This document shows, piece by piece, positions 38,808-50,800 of a DNA stretch of 64,000 nt; position 1 is the first letter of the stretch, and the number at the start of each line of letters is the position of its first letter. The notes below the pieces were generated by a model. The model made no database searches, had not been told where the DNA came from, and saw only the letters and a list, made by a program, of their open reading frames with translations. This DNA comes from Alviniconcha marisindica (lineage: Eukaryota; Mollusca; Gastropoda; Provannidae): positions 932,501 to 996,500 of the forward strand of contig JABMCL010001056.1 in NCBI GenBank assembly GCA_018857735.1, given 5' to 3'. Position numbers and translations under genes: made by a program.

Positions 38808-41800
38808 AGTGTGGATACACACATGAGTCTAGACAGTGTGTGTGTTTTTGCATGCAAGTGTACATGCATGTGCATCTCTGTGTGTACATACGTACCTGCA
38901 TGACTACACCACTGGCCTGCAAAGTACATGTATTAACATACTACCATAAAAGTGCAGCAATAACTGGAGTTTCTGCACAATGCAAAGTAGGCATGACCAA
39001 GAGCTGGGTACAAACAAGGACTTGTCACAAACTTCATCAACGTTAGGTGGGAGGTGGGGTAAAGGGGGGCGGGGGGGTAGGGGATGGGGGGGGGGGGGGG
39101 GGGGGGGGCCATGCAGGGGACCACAGAAGGGGGCTCACCTTGCCTCACTTTCGACAGAGGACCCCACACCCTCACTGTACAATCGTCTGATGCAGACACC
39201 AGCATGCTGGGAAGCTTGGGATTCCAGTGGACGCAGTTGACGGTGTGGGAGTGACCCTCCAGTGTCACGACCGGCTGGTCACGCTTTGAGTGCCAGATAT
39301 ACACTTTGTGGTCTGAAAGAAAAAAGGCACCATCACAAAAACAACTAACTAGTACACAAGCAAAATTGGCTGCAAGCAGCAGAATCCTCTTAACACAAAC
39401 TCCTTCTGTTTACAGTGAAATTCAGTGTAAAACAAAGCCATTCCATTCTAACACAAACTCTTCTGTTTACAGTGAAAGCCAGAGTAAAACAAAGCCATTA
39501 AAAAATCTCAACTCAACTTTCCCTCTTAATAATAACAAGGTACATTTATCATGTGCTCATCAACACCCTGAGTGCTCACATGATACATATTGACCTAAAT
39601 ACAATATTCTACACAGAAGTAGAGCACCTACCAAAACAATTTACATATGGTATTATATGGAAACACACACACATACACACAATGACTGTAGCAGAAACTG
39701 GGTACTGGTATTAGTTGGGGTGGAAATACTGTGAGAAGAGGAAGGTTTTCTTCCATTAACAAATTCCATACTGCTGAAGAAGTCCCCTAAGGCATTTTTT
39801 ATATGCAGAATAATTCTGATGGCCCCATTCAATTGTGCCTTAAAAGCCAAACAGGATGATACACACAGCTAAGCAAAAAGCACCCTTGCTAGTTAAGAGG
39901 AGATACAGGGTTTTGACCATTTTGTTTATCATCTCTTGTAACCGTTCAGTAACTTCTTTTGTACAATGTCTTTAACATGTAAGCAGAAGGACTTGGGTTC
40001 GATTCCACTTTGGATCTCCTCTCTCTTCAAAAGCTGTGGTCTGTGGATGCTGTCTTGTTCTGACTCTGCCCCTCACAATTAAAGAAACACTCATGGCTCT
40101 CATCACCACCCATCATAATTCAGACAGTTATTTCTTGTGGTGACAGTGTGTATAGTGTTAGGCATACTCTCCCTCTTCCCCAACCTCCTGGGATCTCTCG
40201 GTCCTCGCCAGTACCTCTTCAGAGACAATGCCCTCCTCCCCAAGCGCACGCACGCACGCGCACACGCACACACACACAAAACCATCATGGAAAACCAACA
40301 GACCTTCACTGCCGCTGGCAATGAAGTCCTGGTTGAGTCCCCCAAAGCAGGAGAAGATGGTGTAGTAACCCTGAGTCACTCCCTGGAACTTGCGCACCAG
40401 CACACGGTCCTTCAGGTCCCACAGGTGAACCCCCTGCACAGGGAAGGCCATGCACACTCACATCACTTGTTTCAATGAACAGGCCAGCCTCCTTCATAAA
40501 GCATCAACTTTAATCCCATAATACTTTCTTTGTATGGGGCTTTTTGTTTCTTTTGTGTTTTTGTTTGGTTCTTGTTGTTTTTGCTTTGCAGTTTGTTTTC
40601 AAAATAATGATTTTGGGGCCCTTTTGATTCATCACACCACTATCAATCCTCATCCACCGTAACACATGTGCTTGGTAGCTGTACAGCACTCAGCTCACTG
40701 CACAGAAGTTTAAGGATTCTCACGAACACGTGATACTTAAAGGGAACCATAAGCGAGTACGCCAGTCGGCCTAAAAATGCAGAAAATGCTCAAATAGTAA
40801 AATCTGTAGGCACTGTTTGGTTGTTCTATCAATATCTATAAATGTTAGAGAAGTCCTTTTTTTTCCTTCCAATTTTCAGGCCTCAAGGTGCAGCCTGGAT
40901 TTAAAACTGGAAGCATCTGAGGAACTAGAGCAAAAAAGGGTACCTCTTTTGTATTAATACTGATACAAGAACCAAATAAAGTCTGCCTATGCGGACACAT
41001 GTATATATGGATAAATTCAAACTTAAACTCTTTCAAAAACCTTCTACACAAACATTGGGAACAGAAAATTTATAGCAAAAGGTAACTAACTGATGACAAC
41101 AAGCCAGGTCAATACCCGCAGCACTCTTAAAAAGAATGATGTTAAACTTATTATAAACCAAACTGTGACTTAGCAGGCAAGGCTCAAGGCTAAAAAGCCT
41201 ACCAAGCCAACTTGCGTCTTCACTTCAGTTAACCTTTAATGTCTTTGTCACGATCTGAATATCCTGCCAGCATCATTTTTTTAAAACAGGAGCTTAAATT
41301 TCAAAACTACAATTGAAATTCCAAGCCAATTCCCTACAAAAGAAAAGTAGCATTTGCAACAACATTACTCTCCAGTCAGACTACCTATACACCACTGGAT
41401 AGACAATCAGTTTTTAATGAAGTTTCACACTATTTTCAATAAACGAAGGGTCAAACATGTTCACACTCTGGGGGATGGAACACAGATCTTAAAAATAACG
41501 TATAAATAGTCTGTGGAGCAAAACTAGTTTTGCTGGATAACAACGTAAGTAAATTCTCCTTACCTGAGTAGCTACATTCAGTAATGCTAATCTCCCGCTG
41601 TCGTTCACCGAGAAAGACATGATTGGGTGGTCTTCTTGTAATCTGGAGAACAGCCAAAAATCACAAAGTTCTTTCATTGGTAGAAGAAGTAAGTTCTGCA
41701 CAATGAAAACCATTAACAGTAAAAACAAAACAAACAGAAGACAGACAACCAAGCCCTACACACAACAGTCATTCTGTCACTTTGTTAAATAAAAAACATC

Positions 41801-44800
41801 AGGCATGCATTTGTAGTGCTTTTTTCCAACTCTCCCCCCCCCACCCCACCATCCCCCTTCATAGTTTGGGTTCTGAAAAACATCTCTCCACTGTGATGCA
41901 AATCTTAACTACCAGGCTATGAGATGAATTTTGAATCTGGCAGTTCAGGCTACTGCTGCCTGCAGAGAATAGACACCTCTTCAGTACAATACGACCATGA
42001 AAAAATAGGCTGCACATATAATCACTGACCAACATTTAACACACTTGTTATGACACTGGCTAACAATGTTTCATTCATGTGAGCCCAGAACACAAAAATG
42101 TGTCAGCAACAGAAATCAAAGAGGTGTAACTTACATTGGAAAGTCTGTCAGATCCTCAAAGTTGTATCCCCTGATGCGATGATGTGTGTCGGCCGCCAGG
42201 ACCATTTTACTGTCGGGTGAACACACAAGGCACTGCACACGGACTCCCTCCCAGTTGTCTTGTATCGTTCCATCAATATCCTGCAATAAACAGTTCAAAG
42301 CAACCCCCTTTACCCACTGTCCTGCATCAAGCATTATCATATTACACTAATTACAGGTAATTCATTCCTGGTAGTCATCAAGGCAAAAATTCCGTTTACT
42401 CTTTCACTGCCATTTTTATGTTATGATTCAAGCATTATATTATCACAGGTAATTCATTTATGGTAGTCATCAGAGGCTAACACGAAAATTCTGTTTAACC
42501 TGTGACTGCTATTTCTATACTACGATCCAAACTGTTCAATCCATGACTGCTGTTTCTAGATTATGATTCAAGTGCTTGAACCAGGTTTTCCGTGGATTAC
42601 TGGAATATTTTTACATCACCAAAGACAGAAACACAAACTGTACAGTGTTAGAGACTGCATGCACATTTCTATCATCAAGTGTGCTGCAAGCTGTGAACCA
42701 CGAAGTGTGCTGCCTACACAACAGCGTAAACAGCGAGACACCCGAGGCCTGCTTCATACTGAAACACAGGTTTTCACAAACATCTTCACGTTACAGCTGG
42801 AGCTTGTACTCGATTAGCCGATATGACCACTGTACGGAAAAAACACTTCCTTGAGGCACACCTGGACAGTGACACTGGGAATGAGCAATATCTGGTCTTG
42901 CTCAAAATGGTTGGGCACATCCTTCAGAAAGACTGCAGGGCTGACACATATGTTGAACTGGACATGTGCATCCTTCTAGAAGACTCTAGGGCTCTGGAGA
43001 TACTCACACACATGTAGAACTGGCCGCGTGTGCCACCAGCGATGAACCTGCGACTGTCAGGCTGCCAGGCTGCGCTGGTCAGGCTGTCCTCAGGCGACTG
43101 ACTCACTTTCTGGCGCAACTCTCCTGTCTGAAATCATTTATTCAAATGACAAAAACCCTCACCACCAATGTGAAAGGAACAGAGGTAAAATCAGTAAGCG
43201 ACCTGCACGCATCTTTCAACAGTAATATAATGCCACCCCTGCCCTGCTCATTGAACTGGTGCAGTGGATAAAGACATTAATAGCCATTAAACCAGAGTAG
43301 ACTCAACACTAATTGTTGTTAACAGTAAATTATATATGTTGTTAATAGTAAATTATGAATAATTATCTGATGACTATAATGACTATGCTGCTGCCCGGCT
43401 GTGGCATAGCTATCAACATCGAGTCATCTGTGATGAGATACAGATTGGGACTGAATCTGCAGGTTTTAAAAAGGGTGTACCCAATGCCACACTGTCACCA
43501 TCACAATGACTCTACACTATGATGGGCCACAGTGTGGGCCAATTCAATACTGTGGTGAGGAACGTCATTATGCCAGATCTATAAACCACAAATTATGTGA
43601 AGTGAGCTGAAAGCAAAATGGATCTGAACCAGTTTCATGTGCTTACCAGTAAAACACATTAGCACAAGGCCAAACCTGCTCATAAAAGCCAAACATCTGC
43701 ACGTGGTACGTCAGATAGGAACCCAAGGAACTCAGCAAAAGTGACACGATAAATATTTGTTAAGCAACACATACAATACCTAAGGAATTAATTTCAATCA
43801 ATGCTTCAAACTGTTAAACATTTTGCTCACACGCGCACACACACTCCATCTCTCTAACACACACACATATACACACATACTCTCTTTCTCTCTCACAGGC
43901 ACACAATCAAACCTACATTGACGTTCCATATCCAGAGTTCTGAGCAGTCATCTGGGCCACAGGCAATGATGTGTGAACTGTCTGGACTCCATGCAATAAA
44001 TGCCACACCATATGAATGGTTCTCAAATGTTTTGCGGGTCCGAATCTCGTGAGTTTCCTGTGAAACCAATCACAATAGAGAATGTCAGTTCCAAGTGCAA
44101 AGTCAGTGCCCACTTAATTAGTACAATGTATCTTTGTTTTGCCTGTTTCTTTGTTGTTTGTTCACCCTGATATAACATCCTGGTTGACTGGGCATAAACA
44201 ACGTTACTTCTTTGTTCTTTGTACAATGTAGCCGATTTGGTGGCGTATGCATGCAGTTCAGTACAAACAATCTCTGAGCAGTTATGAAGCACTACCATGG
44301 CTATGCATCTTGACACAATCAATGAAGTTCATTTAAGTGAAGTTAATTCATGAGCAACAAACACAATGTCAGTTGCCAGTTTCAAACACAAAGTAGGTTC
44401 TGGTCGCTTTGTACAAAACATCGGATTTTAGTGTCATTTTTCTCAAATGATTCTGTACATGTATCTCAGATTTGGAGGCATGCACGTGTACATACCCCAC
44501 ATAACCCCACAGCTAGGTAGCAGGATGTGACCACACACAATCAATGAACAATTATTTGACGGTCAGTCCAAGCACGACTTCACACAGCCTACACCTATCA
44601 AATCAGCTGGTCAGTGTATCAACTGGTATCAGAAAACAAAAAAGGAGACTACCACAGCTTACCAGATCTACATCCCAGACTAGCAAAGTGCCGTCTTTGG
44701 AGCCAGTGGCCAGCTTGGTGCCATCAGGAGAAAACTTGCAGAACCACACCTCATCACAGTGGTCATTGAGCACTTGCGTGGTGAAACAGGGGAACTGGTC

Positions 44801-47800
44801 TCTGCAACACAAAACAAGCCTGGTCGAAAAAGTTGAAACCAGAGAAAAAACTGGTCTCTGCAACACAAAACAAGCCTGGTTGAAAAAATTCAAAACAGAG
44901 ACAAAACAAACACAACATTTTAATAAATCAGCTAAGAAAGACGAGATGTGATGTGACAACTCAAAATGCTACCCCAGTGGGAGCTTAATTAAAAAAAAAA
45001 AAAAAAAAATCCCTTAGTCCCTTTTCTTTCTCTCCAGAAACCATTTCCTTCATGTTTCCACATAAATACAAGGTGCAAAGGCAATAATAATAATAATACA
45101 CTCTTCTATGTACTATTTCTCCAAACTGGAGCACCCAACCCATTACAAAGAATCAAAACAGTCAAAACAAACTTCCACAACTTCTATGCGTGTGTGTGCG
45201 CATACACACTCAATAGGATAGCTTGAAGAGGTGAGATTTCAGATGATTTGAAAGACGGGAGTGTAAGTAAGTAAACATGGTGCTTAACGTCCACAGAAAC
45301 CATAAGGCTTATTAGGGACGGGGAGAAGGGGGGGCAAGGGGTATGGAGGTGGGGGGGAGAGGGAGATTATATATCTATCGCTACACTGTCACCACCAGAA
45401 TGATTCCTGCATTAAGATGGGCAGCGATGAGAGCCATTTTAATGTTTCAGTAGAAAGTGATGGACAAAGTCACAAGACAGTGTCCACAAACCACAACCTT
45501 TTTGAAGAGAAAGGAGAGCGGAAGTGGTATCGAACCGAGGTCCTTCCGCTTACCAGCCTAACGCCTTACCGCTAGGCCAAACCGGCTCACGATGGGAGTG
45601 TGGCTGATGATCTAACTTTGTACCGGAGACTGTTCGAGACAGAAACTGCAGCATAACAAAAAGATCTCTGACCATACCCTCCCTTAAGACCACATCTGCT
45701 TGATTTTCAGGTTGGTCTTGAACAAGAGCTTTTACTGGACTCACTTGCTACACAGGTGATCGTTGAGAAGGCAGATGGCCCCTGGGTCATTGTCCAGTCG
45801 GGTGTTGTGGAAGGGGCAGCGGTCTCGCTGCTGGTCAATGGCCTGGTGCAGCAGCGTCAGCAGTCGCCTCGGGGGCAGCATCACACTTGGAGGAAGGAAC
45901 ACTGACAGAGGCAAACAGCAGACGTGTACAGAATACTTTATTCATCCCATTACGGGAAACTACTACTAAAAGCAATAACAAACAAACAACCTAACATAAA
46001 TCATCACAATGTGTAAAATTATAGAGTATCATTTATTTTTTTTAAAGTGTATCACAGCATCGTCATAATGCTTTCACTCACTCATCCATGCCCACGTGGG
46101 TGCACACATACACACGCGCGCACACACACACACATACTCCTAGGTCTTATATATGCTCAAAACTTCTATTAGACATGGAAACTGTTGATGACAGAAATGA
46201 ATATTTCAACCGATGAGCTCTTGTGAATGGGATGTATACATCTCATTCGCTAGCATTTTCAAACAATTTGCCGGCAGTGCCAGCCATCGTGAATTTGTTC
46301 ATAATTTGCAAGACAAAACCAGAATTCTGTTCTTAAACTTTCTCTTTATTATGTTCGTAACTGTGAAGGATACATGTTACCTATGGTGTTTCCGTTCAGC
46401 AACATAATACCAGAACAGTAACATGAGTAAGTTAATCATTATCTAGTTTCCACTGGCTGGAGACTAGGTTTTAACTTTAAGCCCTGTGAATATACCTCAG
46501 ATTCATTCATTCTATAATACCGTTATTGTTATCATTACAATTTATGAGCATCAAGCAGCCCATCCTCTTCAATATGCGCAGGGGTGAAACTTGGGATAGT
46601 TCATTCATATCCAAAGAACCAGACATAATACCCTTTGTTTACATTCAACATGATATTGTATCTCTCCCTTTTAAAATCATCTGAATCTCGGTTCCTTTCT
46701 CACTTAAAATGAGGTATACCAAGAAAATACTATTTTCAAATGTACATTCAGCAAACTTACAGTTACACAATGCGTTCAAGTTCTACACCAAACTGCAGCC
46801 TTACTTTGTAGCTTTTCAATCAATTTTTGGCGTGAGGCATGTCCTTTCCCTTCCCAGGATGCCATTTCTCGCAGGTCTTCTGGACAGCTACACATCATGT
46901 ATCTGCACAAAACAAGGTGGAAAATGCAGAATGCTGTATTCATTTTCAGAAGCCACTTGGTATAACGGTAGAGCAGAAAGCAATTTATAAATATGTGCTA
47001 AGTATGTGAACACATTCACTGATTCAGTGCAGCATTTTAAAGCTGGTGCACACATGAGCAGCACACAAGCCAAAACCACAAGCCTAACGTTAGTGCTGCT
47101 GTGGCCTATGAGCTTTTCATACACAAACGGCACCCAGGCACCACCACTTATCATCTAACTAAACCCTTTTTCTTTCCGTAGCAACCCCAATCATAACAGA
47201 CTTACAGATGTACTTATATATTCTACACAATTTCTCAGTTTTGATACAACTGACCTAGTCTCACCACTTCAGAGTCAGAGTTCAACACAGTCTATTTTGT
47301 CAGCCCATGCTGACTGCTGTCTGCAACATCACACCACATGAAGCAGGGCTAGTCTTATCCTTTCCACATGTACTGAGCAACACTGCATGGCATGACAGTG
47401 AGCATGTGGCAACTCCCCAAAACCATGTCCCGTTGTTGTGTGGCATGTGGAATGTATGAGCCAGCTCTCAGCAGTTGTTTGGCAGTACAGTGACTTACGT
47501 GCAGAGCATATCAACATGTTAAGCTTAAAGTATCATGTCTCACCAGTTATTTGGCAGTGTTGTGACTTACAATGTGTTAAGTGGTTGAGCAGGTTCAGCA
47601 TTGCACCTCATCAATAACTTGACAGTGCAGTGGCTTGTGTGTGAATTGGTTCAGCATTTTATTTCAGCCAGCTGTAATTTGACAGTGCATTGACTTGTGT
47701 GCTGTATGTGTGAACAGGTTCAGCATTCTGTTTCCGCCAGCAGTTACTTGACAGTGCAGTGACTTGTGTGCTGAGCATGTGGACAGGTTCTGCATTTTGT

Positions 47801-50800
47801 TTCCGCCAGCAGTTACTTGACAATGCATTGACTTGTGTGCTGTACATGTGAACAGGTTCAGTGCTGTCTCAGCAATTACTGGAGAATGCAGCAACTTACG
47901 GGCAGTGTGAACATGTTCAAGTGTCGCATCTCAGCAGTTACTTGGCAGCATGTGCAGAGTGTATGCGCTGTGTATGAACATGATCAGTATGCATCAGCAG
48001 TCAGCTGAGACAGTGATAGTGCCGAACGTGACTTATCATCCTATGTGCAAAGTGAATGAACACACTCAGTGACAGTGATGTATTTCGAAAGTCAGTTGGC
48101 AGTGTGGCAGAAAATGATTTGTGTTAGCAAGTATGTATGACACTTTCAGTGTTGAACTTCAGCCACATATGGCAACAGTTAACATGCCTTGTGTGTGTGA
48201 ACATAATGAGTGAGCACCTAGTTTCCACACAGTCAGCTAGTTGCCTAGATAGTGACTTACGTGCTAAGTGTGTGAACACGTTCAGTGTTGTGTTTCAGAG
48301 GAGTCAGCTGGTAGCGCAGACAGTTCAAGGCCTCCAGAGGGCGTCCATCCTCCAGATATTCCAAGTACTTCTGCTCCAGCAGCAGGAAACGCATTTTCTA
48401 GCAACATCAAACACACACTTAGTGAGGACAGGCCATTTTGCAGATGCATGTACCTCTCTCACACTGCACAGTGTGACCAAGTAAACTACAAGAAATACTG
48501 ACAACAAAATCCATTGTCCACAATTCGTCTGAAATTATGAAAAGGGGTGAAGGGGGCACAATTCTGAGTACTGCCAGTGCCACAGAACCTAGTAATAAAA
48601 GAAGTAAATGTCAGATCTATATCAGTTTGTAACAACTAACATTATTACTGGAAACAACTAGTCACACCTATAACCACTGTGCATCTATTTAACACCCCAA
48701 ATGTTGATAGAACTTTACGAATATGAGCAGTATGATGCGGCCAGCAACCAGAGGGCTGAAAGCACACACTTTACCCTCTCCACATGTATGCATTCACTGA
48801 ACAGTGTCAATGGTTTATCTGACATCCAACACGCAGAACTTCATCAGCAATATGATGCACTGAGCCATCAGTGGGGTGAAAGAACACACTTCAGATAATC
48901 TGACATGGCAGAAATTATGTTTGCCCATCACAGTGATGGATAAAAAATATTAGAGAACAGTGTCAGTGGTTTATCTGACATCCAACATGCAGAACTTCAT
49001 CAGCAATATGATGCAGTGAGCCATCAGTGGGGTGAAAGTACACACTTCAGATAATCCGACACGGCAGAAATTATTTATGCCTGTCCATCAAAGTGATGGA
49101 TCCAAATATTAGCTAGTGGAACCACTGTGTGGGTGGCCAAAATTCTGCAGTCAGTACAATCCCTGGGCGCAGAAGTGAGCAGCTGAGTTAACAATGCTGG
49201 AACAAATCCTTGAACTTACCAGCATGCCTTGTGGAGACTCCACCATGTCCTTCAGCTCTGCCATGGCATGCTCTGCCTGTAACAGCATAACAGTGGTGCC
49301 AATCCTAAGAATGGATTAAATTTAAAACAGTTGTGTGAACCAGTTCACCTACTTTCCCTAGTGTCTTCTGACAGCATTTCTGACCTTTTTTCTTTTCTTT
49401 TTGTTTTGTTTTTGGTCTAGAGCTTTCTCAAAAGTCCAGTGATAGTGTGGCAGGGCTGCAAAAATACACTTGCCCAGTCATCTGAAAGATAAATAGACTG
49501 ATGTTTTTAATACCCGGTCAACCACGATGGTCACCTGAGATGGGTAGAAAAGCCTCAAAGTGAGCCACAACCCATCATAGTTCAGGAGCTGTGTGAGAGT
49601 CGAGGTGGCCGTCCTGGGCTGTCCGTCCTAACGAGCCTTATGGTTTCCGTGGACATAAAAAGCCCAACTATTGAACCATGCTTCGGCATTGGTCTCAGCT
49701 TGTCCCTAATATGTCAACTGACATTGGAGGACATTAAGCATCACTTCATCATCACCATCGCATCCTTCATAGTTCAGGAGCTGTCTGAGAGTCGAGGTGG
49801 CCGTCCTGAGCTGTCCGTCCTAACGAGCCTTCTGGCTTCCGTGGACGTAAAGCTCTATTGAACCATGCTTTGGCATTGGTCTCAGCTTGTCCCTAATATG
49901 TCAACTGACATCTGAGGACATTAAGCAACACTACCCACAACCCAAAACCACTAGCATGCCAGGTGAGTCCTAATTTTGTCTTCTGTGATGATCATTTCTC
50001 CAAATTTATATTACTATAAAGCCTACTGATCATCAGAGATGAAATCAAGACTCAGAGTCAGACTTGGAGGAGTGTCATTTGCAGTGCAAGGTCATCACCA
50101 TTTTAACTTGGCTAAAAACTGCAAAAATAGGACTGAATGTGAAATGGAATCTATATTTTTCATGATTTTCAAAGAAATACCTTGGGTGAGCAATAAATCC
50201 TGCCAGCTAGTAGAATCTGGTATTTACCAGCCCAGTGAGACTAAAAAATGTTTAACTTCTGCAAGCCTGGTGTGGGATTTTGGCAAACCCTGCAACACCA
50301 ACACTTTGGTCACCACATTAAAAAAAAGTCCAGAACGCCATGAATCTAACCAAATGAATATTTCTGAAGTTGAATTTTGCACATGGGTCTGGGAAGAAAA
50401 GAAAAAAGGAAACAAGAAAGACTGGGACAACAATAAGCAAAAGCCCAACTATTGGCAACTGCGTCTAAAAAAGAAAAGAAAAAAAAGGAGCTTCATCATC
50501 AGAGTTCAAGATTCAAAATGGAAATTGGACAGTTGACACTATTCACAGCTGATGGCAATAGTAATAACACAAGAGTCTCCACAGTTCAAAGACCTACAGT
50601 ATCAGCTGTTGGTCAACCAATCATTTGGAACAGAGCTGCCTGCTACAGTGCTAGTTACAAACTCTCCAGGTCCTGTTTTTATTTAGGTCACCAGCATTAG
50701 TAAAATCATTCCCTGGCTTCAAAACAAAAATCAATGTGTGTGCATGCTTTATTTATCTATTTATTTTCTATCTGAATAAAAAACCTTCTCAAGACAAAGA

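Noticed and set aside
39139..39312. WDR26 ending by read-through past exon 13
   Set aside because: Read-through gives a long proline run from the poly-G/C tract and no WDR26-like tail; a good donor and a terminal exon with a short acidic tail are present.
45520..45593. tRNA gene on the minus strand
   Set aside because: It is the head of a family 2 SINE; the downstream body recurs at 39985 and 43430.
50039..50536. 165-codon plus-strand frame inside WDR26 intron 2
   Set aside because: Lys/Asn-rich, no motif, antisense to the gene and ending in A-rich DNA; looks like chance in AT-rich sequence.
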